A stretch of 64,000 bases of DNA, from positions 10,366,501 to 10,430,500 of the forward strand of contig CM065383.1 in the NCBI GenBank assembly GCA_033060915.1. The letters are read 5' to 3'. A program made the translations under genes and the position numbers. This DNA is from Euryodendron excelsum (Eukaryota > Streptophyta > Magnoliopsida > Ericales > Pentaphylacaceae). This document shows, one piece after another, positions 10,436 through 22,519 of the stretch. Under the pieces are notes generated by a model. That model was not told the DNA's origin, ran no database searches, and saw nothing but the letters and a program-made list of their open reading frames with translations. The stretch's first letter is position 1. The number at the start of each line of letters is the position of its first letter.

Positions 10436-11817
10436 ATATTTGACCAACTTATTGTCTCTCACGTTATCCCATCTCTCTAATCAAACATGGCCTTGGGGTT
10501 GTGTTAATCTTGCACGTGAGTGGCAATAGAATTGGCGCATGTGCTCCCTTTGTAATTACCCAACAAATTTGCAGGTTTTCTTTCCCCAAATGTGTGAAAT
10601 AACTCATATAATCCAAAATAAACCTTATTTCGCATTGGTTTTAGGAGCGGGACTCTCTTCTGGGATAAAATTCTTGAGTCTTAAAGCCATATCACCATGA
10701 CAGAAGGACCAACGAAAAGTCAGTTGCAGTCTTATTAACCATGGTGTAGGGTTGGAAACAAATTAATGAGAGAAGGACAGGTGGAAGAGGCAGTTCAAAG
10801 TCATTGTTAAAGATTTTAATTCGAATCCTAATATGAAAAAAATAATTCCGTAGTCTACTGAGTATTCAGTGGTAATTCTTATTAAATAATAATACATAAT
10901 ATGTAAATATATTAACAACTTGAATTACTAGAGTAGTGGATAGATTTTTAAAGAAACATCCCATTAAATTTTATTATATGGTATTTTTCCTTAATGCCGC
11001 ACTTGAAATCCAAATTTTTGGTAAAAAAATTAAAAAAAATAAAAATAAAAATACTTTTTTCTTTTTATTTACTTTTCTATCACATTTATTTTTTTTATTA
11101 AAAATTTAAATTTCAAATGAACCGTAAAAATCTTTTTATTACTCTACTAATTTAAATTGTTAATATATTTATACATCATTTATTATTATTTGACAACAAT
11201 TACCAGCTAATATCATTATAAGGGCCCTCAAATAAGATATTTTTTTCGGCCAACCCGGATAAAGCTACTGATATATGACATTTTGTCATCATCGGCAAAT
11301 AAGATATTTATTTCCCCAGCAAAATGGCTTTCTGATGGATGCCGATTGGAAGGAGTTAAAAAGCATTAACGAAGGTTGGTTTTTGGTGCCTGTAAAGCTT
11401 TTAAATGAAATGAAAAGATAGGCAGATGTTACCAAACTATTTTCTACTGCTAGTGCACATCACCTAAAGCCACCCGACGCATTTGCACTGTCCGATCAAT
11501 ACATTTTAGGTCAAGTCCATCTCTCATGATCAATTTATGAGCTTCATCGACGGTCCATTGACAATAATCTGACGATATATATGTCTATATACAATCTTCT
11601 GTATACCTGCAGTGTACTCTGTGTATACCCAAAAAATCTTATCAATAGATATTAGTGCACATGTGGTGCTCATCGTCCCTCATCCACACTGTCCACTGCC
11701 TATCACAACAACAAAAAGGAAGTCCACGCTTTCGAACCGCAAAACTCCAGGCGAAAGAGCAACGCAGAAGAAAGCCCAAGGCCCCGAAGTACAGTACAAT
11801 CTTCGAAGAAGTTAGAG
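10436..11817. other. intergenic region and KAI2 promoter
   Basis: AT-rich host DNA without a gene. The part nearest KAI2 (about 11570-11817) holds TATA-like strings near 11576-11590 and a purine-rich leader immediately before the start codon. I could not fix the transcription start. Confidence 0.4.
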
Positions 11818-12712
11818 ATGGGAGTAGTTGAAGAAGCTCACAACGTGAAGGTCCTGGGCTCCGGCGAGCAGACCATAGTCCTCGCCCATGGATTCGGCAC
11901 CGATCAGTCGGTTTGGAAGCACCTCGTCCCTCACCTCGTCGACGATCACCGGGTCATCCTCTTCGACAACATGGGCGCCGGAACCACCAACCCGGATTAC
12001 TTCGACTTCGATCGCTACGCAACTCTCGAAGGCTTTGCCTACGATGTGCTTGCGCTCTTGGAAGAGCTTCAAGTCGAATCGTGCATATTTGTTGGTCACT
12101 CTGTCTCCGCCATCATCGGCGCCATTGCCTCCATCACTCGTCCTGACCTATTCACCAAGCTTATTATGATCTCTGCTTCTCCAAGGTATTTAATTATTGA
12201 TCTCAAAACTCAATTTAATTTTTTCGATTGCTCCTGTTTATGAGTTTATTGTGAATTTTTTTTTTAGGTATTTGAATCACGTGGATTACTATGGAGGTTT
12301 TGAGCAAGAAGATCTGGATCAATTGTTCGATGCAATGCGATCGAATTACCAGGCATGGTGTTCTGGTTTCGCGCCGTTGGCTGTGGGGGGCGACATGGAC
12401 TCGGTGGCTGTCCAAGAATTCAGCCGGACTTTGTTCAACATGCGGCCGGACATAGCCTTGAGCGTGGCCCAGACGATATTCCAGAGTGACTTGCGACACT
12501 TGCTGTGCCATGTGACTGTGCCGTGTCACATAATTCAGAGCATGAAGGACTTGGCCGTGCCAGTGGTGGTCTCCGAATACCTCCACCAGAACCTCGGTGG
12601 CGAGTCAATTGTCGAGGTCATGTCGACGGACGGTCATCTGCCGCAGTTGAGCTCGCCGGATATTGTCATCCCGGTCCTCCTCCGGCACGTCCGCTATGAT
12701 ATTGCAGTTTAA
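11818..12712 (+). CDS. KAI2: KAI2 / D14-LIKE alpha/beta-hydrolase receptor
   Basis: Two exons, 11818-12185 and 12268-12712, joined over an 81-bp intron with CCAAG|GTATTT and TTTTTTAG|GT borders, give 270 residues, the usual KAI2 length. KAI2 is a soluble alpha/beta-hydrolase that perceives karrikins and an unknown endogenous ligand and then recruits MAX2 and SMAX1-type repressors for degradation. The catalytic triad is in place: Ser95 in GHSVS, Asp217 in SMKDLAV and His246 in DGHLPQL. Family signatures include [55 protein letters not shown] and [12 protein letters not shown]. Pocket positions Phe26, Val96 and Tyr124 match the canonical type. D14 is excluded by the [10 protein letters not shown] start and overall sequence. 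The gene is GC-rich compared with its surroundings and looks intact. Confidence 0.97.
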
Positions 12713-13693
12713 TTCTGTTGTATAGTTTTCTTAGTCTACGTTAATCACTTTATCAGCATGTTAATTTTAGATTTATCTGTGATTTGCGAGGTTGATTCTC
12801 TTTTGTTGTGTCAATTTTCTGTTTTTAATAAGGACAAAGACTCGCAACTTGAGTTTGTCGTGTACTGTCAATGGCATTCTAGCAAATTAAGATTGGAATC
12901 AGATTTGTCCGGTGTAACTTGTGGGGACCGTCTTTTTTATTGTATACGTGTCACCAGTTCTACGGTGTAGTCATTTTGTATGTCAAAAAAATAAAATTGT
13001 AATTAATTGTTCAGCATGCTTTCTTATTAAATTTAAATATATAATATTTTATTACATTAGTAACCATTGAAATTAAGCTATTTACAAGGAATGAATTTTT
13101 GAGGAACGATTCTTGAGTTGGAATCTTAACTTTGAGTTGAAATCTTAACTTTCCAAAGAGAGACAAGAGCTCTAACCAATTGAATTATAACTCTTAACAA
13201 TATTATAACTCTTAAATTGTTAGCTTGTTTACTAGTTTACTAGTTTATGAAGCAAATTCAAATGATAACATTTTTTACTTTAAAATAATAATTATATGCC
13301 CAAGCCATTCTTATATATGGGAAAAGAAGTCTAAATCAATAGTAAATTATGTCTTAATTTAGAGAAGTGCAAAACTATGGAGAATTACTAAATGCGTCTT
13401 TTTCTTTTTCTTTTTCTTTTTCTGACAAAAGGATAAATGCACAATTATTATGCAATATTTATGGCTCTCTCTCATAATTTCATGCTCAAATGCAAGAATT
13501 AGGGAGGTTAACATACTATTAAAGTCACCAATGAAGTGTTTGGTTCACGGGGTTGAACTTGCTTCTTCAAACAATATTATTTGGGTCTGATTTTTCATAG
13601 TCACCAATAGGACGTAACCTACTCTGCAACAGTTACTTGATCATAGCCTCTTTGCTTGCATTGAAATTGAGCATATCCGCAACAGGCTGTAGG
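12713..13693. other. KAI2 3' region and intergenic DNA
   Basis: Probable 3' untranslated sequence up to about 13000, with AATAAA-like strings near 12988. AT-rich DNA follows, including a short TTTTTC tandem tract near 13400. No gene is seen. Confidence 0.4.
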
Positions 13694-13893
13694 CAGTGAT
13701 AAATTCGGGATTTGTGTTGAGGGGGAGCCAAGGTAAAAATTTTAAATTTTGTAGGGACCTAGGTAATTTTGATGATTTTTTTTTTTGGGGGAGGGGGGGG
13801 CCAATACCTATATTTCATTGAAAATACTCAAAAATCTATAGGAATTAGGATAAAATTTTAAAATTTCCTACCCCCGCCTTGGGTCCGCCTCTG
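13694..13893. mobile_element. hAT-type MITE (200 bp)
   Basis: The element starts CAGTGATAAATTCGGG and ends so that its reverse complement starts CAGAGGCGGACCCAAGG, a CAG-type inverted repeat as in hAT elements. It is flanked by a perfect 8-bp direct repeat GCTGTAGG (13686-13693 and 13894-13901), the target size of hAT transposases. There is no coding capacity. Confidence 0.75.
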
Positions 13894-14303
13894 GCTGTAG
13901 GTGTTGTATGATAATGTTACCAGACGAGTATGTAGAGTAATATATATGCATATTTATTTTTTTACCATAAAATTTGAAATACGTGATTAAGGTCATGAAT
14001 TTAGCAATTTGGTAAGAATTTAGTATATTATAAAATGCAAACACATTCTCCCAAATAGCAAGTTAAGAGAAATGAAGGGATTAGGGATACATACTAGAAT
14101 CGTTCGAGAACTGGCATGAAAATTCAGCCGCTCTCTGTTGCTATTGGCATTTCTTTCTTCTTTTTTTTAAACCTACGAGGTACTTCAGGTCTCTTAGACC
14201 ACCCAACTAAACCCAAAACATGAAAATCCTCCATTTCACATGCAGTAGATAAATTTACACGATAAAGGAATTACTAAGGCCCCGTTAAATAAAAAACCAG
14301 TAC

Positions 14304-14507
14304 AGGTCCATTTAGTATAACTTATTTCAAATTATTTTTCATTTGTTTTTTTGCTTTATAAGTCAAAAAGTTAAAAATTATTCGTTTTTTTGTTTTTACA
14401 AGCTAATGACAAGTAAAAAAGTAAAAAACAAAAAAGTTAACAAAATTTAATTTTTTTACTTATAAGCTAAAAAAATTCAAGTCAAAAAAACTTACTAAAC
14501 GAGTCCT
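14304..14507. mobile_element. AT-rich MITE with long imperfect inverted repeats
   Basis: The left end AGGTCCATTTAGTATAACTT and the reverse complement of the right end, AGGACTCGTTTAGTAAGTTT, match over about 60 bp with gaps; both lead into a TTATAAGT string. The sequence folds back on itself and has no coding capacity. I could not define a target duplication. Confidence 0.45.
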
Positions 14508-16792
14508 ACGTTGGTAACGTTAGCCCCCTTGTTTTTAAGGTACTACCCTCGTTGTAATTTTTACATTCCACGCAGTTGGTAGGTTACTACCTTGTCACAG
14601 CAAATTTGTCTCAAACCCCCCCACCCCGACCCCCATCCCCGGGGCGGGGTTGGGAATGACTTGACTTAAGCTTTTTGGCTTGCATCTCATTTATTCTTTT
14701 GACAGAAAAAAAAAAAAAAAAATTCCCTTGTTTCTGTTCCAAGCGCCTTAGCTAGCTTGCGCACTGGTAAAAGTTAAAATAAGTTGGCCCGCTGAATGGT
14801 GTCATGTTCAATTGGGTTGCACGACGAATTTCTCAAAACTAGTCGACGAGGCCCGTGGGCAGCTCTGATTTTTGTGGATTATATGTGAAAATATGATATG
14901 GCCAGAGATCATTAACAAAAAAAAATTAGTAGAAAATATGGGTGAAGCGTCTCTCTCTCTCTCTCTCTGTGTGGCAAAGTTAAAAAGAATTTTTACTTTT
15001 GAGCTTAGCAACTGGAGCTCGCAAGTCACAAGTAGGTCTCTACATGTAAGTCGGGTTTTGGCTTCAGAAGATTTGTGCATGACTGGTCACCAAGAACATC
15101 ATTTAAGCAAAAATTTTAAAAAATAATAGTAGTAAATGCTATATAAAGGTCATCCTGACCTGTAAAGTAATTCAATCAAAGCTGAACCGTATCATACAAT
15201 AAAAAACCCAGATCAGATCTAGTGAAAAAAAAAAGAAAGAAAACAAAACTCAGTTCAAAATTCAGCTAAAAAAATTTCAAAGAACGTTACAACACATGCA
15301 GTCTTTTATGTACTTCATTAGATAAAGACATGAATTTCCAACAAACGACAACACAAAATTTATACTTCCATTCTTCTCCAAAATATATATGAATTTCAAC
15401 ACCTTTTGGATTTGAATTCTTTATAGGAAAAGACCATGTAAGGAAAAGTGCAATACCTTGCGGCAGATCTGGAAGAAGTGGAGAGAGAGAACTATTTGTG
15501 TTTGTATGTACATCTTGTAAACTTTTGGACTCCCCATTTTATTTGCCATGTGTTTCATTTCTTATGTGAAGTATGCCATGTGTGGAGATGAAAAACAGGA
15601 GGTGGAGAAAGCAAGTATGCGTAGAACGAGGAGGTGGTAAATATGAAACCAAGAGGTGGGTGTGTCCACATAGGAAAGATATTTTGTTTTCATGGGATAG
15701 CAGGAGACGTGGACTGTTTGCCAAGCACACAGAAATCTCAAATAAGCCAGCAATGCATATAGTAATTGGAATTCTCTTCAAGGGTAAAAGTGACAAAAGT
15801 GGGCCAAAATGGGTCGATGAAGCAAGGAGCTCAACTGGCTCTTTTTATATAGTTGGAGACAGGTCACCAAACGGCTTGCTTATTTGGTTTTTATGAACTT
15901 TCAAGCCCATTAAATGTTGCCAACTTGTGGGAGATGTAATTGCAATGGGCTGGCTAGGTTGTGCCAATATAAGCTGTAGAGGTGCAGACACACCAAACCC
16001 ACACAAGGATTGAAAGGTGGCTAAACTTCTTATAACACAACACAATGTTTTAATAGCCACCAAGGCATCCTATCAACTCCTTTAGGTCATCCCAAGATTT
16101 TTGATCTGGTAATTATTTAATTTTGAAATTAATCGAAACACACATAAATTGACCCAAACATTCAATTAGAAAAAAAATGTTAAAAGAAATTCGAGACAAA
16201 TATAGTGGCCCAATGTTATGTTATGATCAAATATGTCATGTCTCTTGATTTAAAAGGAAAAAAATATGTTTGAATATATGATTATTGACAAACCGAGGAA
16301 TGGGCTAGCTTTTGTGCTTTTGCCTCTCCAAGAACTCCATCAGTTCACAATTTATTTCATCAAAAACTTTGGATCGAAGTATTAGAACATTCGGAGGCAT
16401 ATAAATAGATTTTTGTACAAGAATTTCTTATATTTTTTATACAGAGTGATGTGATTATTTGTGGTTATTTTTCTTCCATTTCAAATTGAAAAAGTCACCA
16501 TTTTGATTTATTATACAAAAGAAATAGAAGAGCCATGTTATTTGGTGGAGTTTTATGTATAAAATTTTATGTAAGAACACGATTTTCCAAATTACAGGCA
16601 TTATCAAAATTGACACAAATATTTGATACCTATTGCCTTCTCTCTCATATTATAAGGTCAAGGTGAATTTTTCTCCTTTTTGTATAATTTGCATTTACTT
16701 AAAATATGTGCTGCTTTATTCAAAACAAAAGTTAACGATTGTGATCCTCCCTTGTCAGCAGCAATTTCTTTAGAATAGTAAAATAAAAGAAT
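14508..16792. other. intergenic region, no gene recognised
   Basis: Contains a C-run/G-run string around 14618-14654 (CCCCATCCCCGGGGCGGGG), an A-run at 14706-14721 and a short CT microsatellite at 14950-14968. Several open frames are present (for example 15573-15896 on the plus strand), but they lack family motifs and codon bias. Confidence 0.4.
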
Positions 16793-18392
16793 GGATAAAT
16801 TACACTGACCACCCCTGAGGTTTATGAAAAATCAAGATGGTACTCCTCACATTCTGACAATTACACTATCCTCCCTTGTTTTAAGAACATTGTAACATAT
16901 TCCCCCTTACACTTAACAGCTAGTTGATGAGGGTAACGAAAGGAGTAAACTTCTTTTTTGCCCTTACTAACACTCTTTATTTTCTTTTAAATGCCACAAA
17001 TCCCTACCATCACCACCACTATCTCAGGCCATCAACGACCCTATACTCTCAGTCCTCTTCCATTGCCCCTTCCTCTCACTCCTCCCTCCTTCCTTCTCCT
17101 CTTTCACTGCCATAGGAATAAAGTTCAACGTTTACGCCCCACCCCAATTCTCCATATCCAAACCAAAAGTAGAAAGCTTTTCAATCTCATCAATGTAGGT
17201 GAAGAGGGAGGGGACAAGAATAACATAGAGTGGCTAATTGCCCCAATCCCTCACTGCACTTCGCCGTAATTCAAGAGCTTGTAGTTTGATTAAAACCCAT
17301 TTTGAAGAAAACAAAATTGATACTGGTGTAGGAGAAGAGAAAATATTCAGCACAATTGTGGTCAGGAAGAGGATGGGTGGTGGTGGGTGGAGAGGGAAGG
17401 GACACAATCCCATTTGTCAATCGCAATCACAAAATCTTGCTTGTGAGTCAATCACAAAATTCATAGACCAATTTTTCTATTTTATTGTGTATATATATAC
17501 ACATAGTTGTATGTATACATAAATGTACATATGCCACAATTTTCCCAAAAATGAAAGTGATAAGCAATGGTTACCACTCAAATCCCCAAACAATCACATG
17601 GCATTGGTTACCACTTAGAGCACCAAACAACATCACACCATTACCAATTGAAAATAGAAAGTATAGATACGATATATCTTCACTTGTAAACAAGTCAAAT
17701 GTATGGGCTATGGTTATAGTTATGGATTTCGGTGGTTATGGTTTTTGATCAAGTACTGTGATGGATTTTGGTGGTGGCCATGAAAAAGGGCGGGTCATTG
17801 CGAAGAATTAGAGAAAGAGAGAGGAGGTGGGTAATGGTGTGGCAGTGGTTTGTCGGTGATGGGGGACCTATGGGTTTGGTCGATAGCGGCTGTGAATGGT
17901 GAATACGTGTGGTTGGGCGGTTCGGTGAGATCTGGTAATGGTGGTGGTGGTGGCTAAAGGTGATGGGTGAGGAAGAGGTGGTGGATGATGGGTGGGACGT
18001 AGCTGATGAGGTTAGGGAAGAGGGGAAGAGAGACTCAGCAGATGGGTGAGGACAAAAAAATAAAAAAGAAAATTTTATTTTAGATTTTTGTTAATTATTA
18101 TTAAATAGAGTAAAATAGATAGGTGGCATAATCTGGTTGGTAAATAAATTTATTAGCTTGATTATTAATAGCCCTCTCCATCTGAATGACATTTAGCATG
18201 GATAAAATAGAAATTTTAAAAAATAATAGTACGATATCAACGTTTTCTGTTGTTTTTGTTAACGTTAGCTTAACAGAAAGGAGAATATGTTACAATATTC
18301 TTAAAACAAGGAATGGCAATATAATTGTCAAAATATAAAGAATACTATTTTAATTTTCTATAAACTTCAGGAGTGATCTCTATAATTTATGC
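16793..18392. mobile_element. non-autonomous Mutator-like element (1600 bp)
   Basis: The two ends form inverted repeats of about 150 bp. Left GGATAAATTACACTGACCAC pairs with right (reverse complement) GCATAAATTATAGAGATCAC. Both continue through GTTTTAAGAA(C/T)ATTGTAACATATTC to a TTAACAGAAA-like inner border. The flanks are TAAAAGAAT (16784-16792) and TGAAAGAAT (18393-18401), an 8-of-9 match that fits the 9-bp target duplication of Mutator-like transposases. The interior is CCA/CAC-rich on the left and GGT-rich on the right, without a transposase. It may contain captured host sequence, but I recognise none. Confidence 0.8.
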
Positions 18393-19120
18393 TGAAAGAA
18401 TCTATAGTTATTTTTGTGTCGCAATAAAAATTTGTGTGAGACAAAAAATTAAAAGCAGGGTGCGCCTCCCTAGTTTTAAAATAACTAATAAAAATTTCTT
18501 CTACAGTATATTTGCCCCATCCATGTGAAAAAAGCAATTTTGATCCAATCAAATTAATTGTGAGAATGGCATGTTTTAGAAATAAATTAAAATTTCAAGA
18601 AAAAAGAAAACTTGTTTACAAGGAAAGTAAAAAATAGAGCGGGACAAAAAGTACAGGACAGGTAACTTTGTATTGGGGCCCACTTTCTGAGAGTCTAGCT
18701 AAAGTTATGCCACACTTTGTCCCCACAATCATAGATGCTAAACATTACGTGCATGCACCTGATTGGATCACCTTATTACAGGCCCCACAACAACATTTCC
18801 AGCTGTGCAAAAAAATGCGAAAGAGACCAAATCAAAACGGCAGGGAAGATTCATTTGGTGCTACGCGGAGTACAGTTACTTGTTGGCGAGTTGATATTAA
18901 AGACTTACCAATTATCACATGGAATTAGGACCCACATTACAGACTGTTTTGAGCGCCACATTACATCAATGCTTCTTTTGTTTGGTATTGCATCTGCCCA
19001 GGCCCACCCAAATGTCGAACCTTCTTTACTCTTTATACCGTCCGATCTAAACACTTATTCTTCTGAATACATTGATCTATCGCCTACTTATACTCAGCAA
19101 GTCTCTCAGCTACTGTCGCC

Positions 19121-19156
<36 letters not shown>

Positions 19157-19173
19157 TCTTCTCTCTAGAAGTC
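18393..19173. other. intergenic region with the AGP promoter and leader
   Basis: Host DNA upstream of the AGP gene. A CT microsatellite (about 19122-19151) lies in the presumed 5' leader just before the start codon, as is common in plant leaders. A TATA-like string (CTTTATACC) lies near 19030. Confidence 0.4.
19122..19151 (+). repeat. (CT)n microsatellite in the AGP leader
   Basis: About 15 CT units end 22 bases before the AGP start codon. It is probably transcribed as part of the 5' untranslated region. Confidence 0.85.
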
Positions 19174-20436
19174 ATGGATCGTAAGCATGCATTCGCTTTT
19201 GCATTTTTGTGCATCATAGTGGCCGGCGTCAGAGCTCAGTCTCCGGCTTCTGCGCCGAGTACAACTCCTGCGACTACGGTGGCGACTCCTGCTTCATCAC
19301 CTGCTACCGCGACGGCGCCAGCGAAGCCTAAATCCCCAGTTCCTGTAACGGCTCCGACTACGGCATCTCCTACAGCGGCTTCAGTTCCTCCAGCTACGGC
19401 TCCGACGACACCTGCGGTTCCAGCGCCTGCATCCTCACCGCCAGCTAAGACACCGGTGATCTCGCCACCTGCTTCGGTGCCGGTCAGCTCTCCTCCCTCA
19501 ACTCCGCCTGCGAAATCTCCTCCTGCTCCAGCGCCGGCGACTCCGCCAGCTGTCTCACCTCCTGCTCCGGCTTCTGCTCCCCCTGCCGCTGTTCCAGTTC
19601 CGGCTTCTGCTCCCCCTGCCGCTGTTCCAGCTCCGGCTTCTGCTCCTCCCGCCGCTGTTCCAGCTCCGGCACCGAGCAAGAAGAAGACTAAGAAGCACAA
19701 TGTACCTTCGCCGGCGCCATCTCCCGAGTTGCTCGGCCCTCCCGCACCGCCAATCGAAGCCCCTGGACCAAGTCTTGACTCCGTGTCGCCTAGTCCAACC
19801 GTAGCAGATGAGGTACGTCACGTACTTTCGCTTATTTTTTGTTCACTGCCTTTGTTCTAACATGCACCGGGTGGCAAATGCACCTCCAGATCTGCAATTG
19901 TTCTCGTGCGCACATTCTCAGTTGAGAACGGAGTTTATTGTGTTCAGAGTGTGCCGTGCGCCCACGGGCACGATTGCACAGGGGGGCAGTGTCCACGCGC
20001 CTTTAGGCATGTGAGTTTGTGAGCTAAACAGTTTGAGATGTGTCTTGCATGTCTATGCTTGCCGACAATTTAACGACACTGTATTCTCGTGACCTGAATG
20101 ACACGAATTCTAGTAGAAACTGATTGAGCAGAGCCCTTCCAAGACAGAAACATACAATAGAGGCAATGCGCATGGATCCGGTGCATGATAGCACAGTATC
20201 CGACCCGTATACTCATTTAATTATTGTATTAGATTGAATTTATTTATTTATATTTCTCGCATCTCTTTTGGAATTTTTTCATGTTTTTTGGGGGGTTATT
20301 TTGTCTGTTATGGATTTTACATAATCTTTCGATTGTGCTTAAAATTATGCAGAGTGGAGTGGAGAAGTTGAAGGGCGTGGAGATAGTGATCGGAAGCTTG
20401 GTATTGGGATGGACTATCTTCGGTTGGCTCTTCTAG
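19174..20436 (+). CDS. lysine-rich classical arabinogalactan protein (AGP17/18 type)
   Basis: Two exons, 19174-19812 and 20353-20436, with borders GATGAG|GTACGT and TATGCAG|AGTGG, give 240 residues. Residues 1-21 form a signal peptide ending GVRA before QSPASAP. The body is rich in Pro, Ala, Ser and Thr with AP, SP, TP and PAP motifs, the usual sites for prolyl hydroxylation and arabinogalactan addition. A short basic patch (KKKTKKH, about residue 169) is the hallmark of lysine-rich AGPs and is followed by SPAPSPELLGPPAPP. The last exon encodes a hydrophobic tail (IVIGSLVLGWTIFGWLF), a GPI-anchor addition signal, so the mature protein should sit on the outer plasma membrane and in the wall. 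The pattern fits AGP17/AGP18, which have roles in root and ovule development in Arabidopsis. Which of the two it equals cannot be told here. Confidence 0.92.
19567..19665 (+). repeat. 33-bp tandem repeat x3 inside the AGP coding region
   Basis: Three adjacent 33-bp units each encode PASAPPAAVP plus V or A. They differ by a few synonymous or V/A changes, so they arose by recent in-frame duplication and are likely to vary in number between alleles. Confidence 0.85.
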
Positions 20437-21412
20437 ACACTGTCTTTGTTATTACCACTTCAAGAGATCTCTGTGTCTGTCTCTGTGGGTCTCCTTCTTA
20501 TTTATTTTTTTATAATCAATATTTGTCTCCTATCTAGTATTGCCATATGTTTATTTGTATTATAAATTATTATTCATTGGCTTGATTTGTATTGTCTGGG
20601 CCTGAGGATTTATCACATTTGCTTCTTTGTAAATCTTCGGAAGAGTTTGAGGGGAAATACTGTAATTTTTTTCTATTGACCTGCGTTCATCCCTTTGGAC
20701 CATATAATAGAGCACCAACACTTTTCTCGTTGTATTTTTTTCCTTTCTAGTTCTTCAATTTAAAAAATGCGACTCTGACATTTATTCCAAACAGACTATA
20801 CTCTCGAATTAAAGAGTTTGAAAAGTTCGTCTATAATTTCATAGATATTCACAACAGCTGTAGATAGGTTGTCCAAACGACGAATCTTTTTCTAGTTAAA
20901 GGCTATACCAGATACGGCCTCGCTTTGTTATGTAGTTCATGAGCTCCTGCGATCATTGTCACTGATGACTGATGAGTCACTTTTTCGAAACATTGATTAT
21001 TGAGAGACGATGGAAAGCTGGAGGAATCTTTTTACTTACCACCACAAGTCATTGTACTATTAGCAAAGAGAGCAAAGAGGCAGAAAAAGTGAAGATGAAC
21101 CGACATTTTTTTTCCTCCACCTCCTCTCATTTTGAGCAATGAAAAGTTTTTGTCTGGCCAATTGGGAAAAAAAGATTAAAAAAGGAAAAGGAGAAAGAAG
21201 TGAAGTGTTCCTCCATGGAATGGTAGATCGATTGATTATAAATTTTTTTTTTTTTTTTTGCCCTTTTCTTATGTCTTAAACTCCTTCCGTTGCTTTTACG
21301 TGGCATGGTTCTGCCCCTTTACTACGACAACTTTGGCAGCAACCTTCGTATCAATACATTGTAATTTCGGTGACTCCATCGACTTAATGCTTCATATTGT
21401 TGTTTCATTGGA
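20437..21412. other. AGP 3' region and intergenic DNA
   Basis: Likely AGP 3' untranslated sequence to about 20660. The rest is AT-rich DNA with a T-run at 21243-21259. No gene is recognised. Confidence 0.4.
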
Positions 21413-21417
21413 ATATC

Positions 21418-22501
21418 TGTTAAAGTTTTTGTCTATGGTGATTTGTATTTTAAACTTGTTGTTAGGTCACATTAGATTCAATAATAAAGACAGACTCATT
21501 GCATATGATTTTCAGAGCTCAGAGATTGATTCTTGGCAAAACATTACAAATGTCACTAACCAGCTATGAAATAGGCACCTGCCATGTTGAGTACACTGAA
21601 TTCTAGATAGCTGACAACTAATGGTAAGATCATTAGCGAGATGAATGACACTTGCCATGCTCTCGAGTAGATTCCAGTAGGTTGATAAATAGTGGCAAGA
21701 TCAATGGCACTTGCCATATTCACAAGTAAATTATAGAAAGTTCGCAAAAATTGGCAAGACGTATGGCAAGATCAATGGCACTAGCAGAAGTTGGCAATAG
21801 CCAATTTCAACATGGCACTTGCCATGCATGAAGACCTACGAACCTGTTTTAACTGAGCTGATTGGAAAGTTTAGGATACGGATGACTCTTAGAAAGATCT
21901 TTCCTATATGACTTAAGTATGTATCTAGACATACTAAGTGGAGAAAAAAAGAGTCCACAGAGAGGAAGATACCTATCAAAAAGATAGGATCTGTGGACTG
22001 TAAATATTAGAGAAAGACAAATTGGTAGATACGGACTCTCCAAATATTCTATAGAAAAAATATATTCTTCCACCATTGAAGAGCTTAATAAAAGATCGTC
22101 TTGGTAGATTTCGAAGACGACAAAATAACATTGTGGTGATTTGGTGTTGCAACTGAGGAAGAATAGAAAATCGAGAAATCGAGCAAGTTAACTTAACCGT
22201 AGTTTGTGGCGATTCAAACTGTATCCGTGGAGTTAAGTATTTGGTTATAAGTGTAACTTGTGTAAATTGTTCATATATAGTGCTTGGCTCGCCCGGACCA
22301 AAGGAGTTAGTCTACGTGGTTTTTTTACGCATTGGGTTTCCACGGCAAAAATTTTGTCTCATTATTTATTATGCTTTATGCTTTATTGCTTATGGTTGGA
22401 ATACTTGTATAACTGAACGGAGAGATTTTTTAGAGTTATTAAACCGATCACTAGGTGTTTACCCTCGAGATTAACATATCTAGGAAATTTGGTTATTTTT
22501 C
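21418..22501 (+). repeat. 5' LTR of the copia element
   Basis: Starts TGTTAAAGTTTTTG and ends TATTTTTCA. It is collinear with 25228-26312 along its whole length, including the block GATACGGATGACTCTTAGAA and a CACCATTGAAGAGCT string. The U3 part has many short ATGGCA and TTGCCAT motifs in both orientations. Confidence 0.9.
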
Positions 22502-22502
22502 A

Positions 22503-22514
22503 ATTGGGATTAGA
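22503..22514 (+). other. primer-binding site of the copia element (diverged)
   Basis: TTGGGATTAGAGC immediately after the left LTR resembles the usual TGGTATCAGAGC complementary to the 3' end of initiator tRNA-Met, with a few changes. Confidence 0.6.
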
Positions 22515-22519
22515 GCGGG

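Noticed and set aside
12215..12586. Minus-strand open frame of 123 codons across KAI2 exon 2
   Set aside because: It is a shadow of the GC-rich KAI2 exon, with no family motif and no start context of its own.
14618..14660. C-run/G-run string as a regulatory hairpin
   Set aside because: A short GC-rich palindrome alone, far from any gene start, gives no support for a function.
16924..17748. Several overlapping plus-strand open frames
   Set aside because: They lie inside the Mutator-like element in low-complexity DNA and show no domain or codon bias.
19236..19700. Gly/Ala-rich minus-strand open frame of 154 codons
   Set aside because: It is the complement of the AGP coding region; the repeated Pro/Ala codons give open antisense frames by composition.
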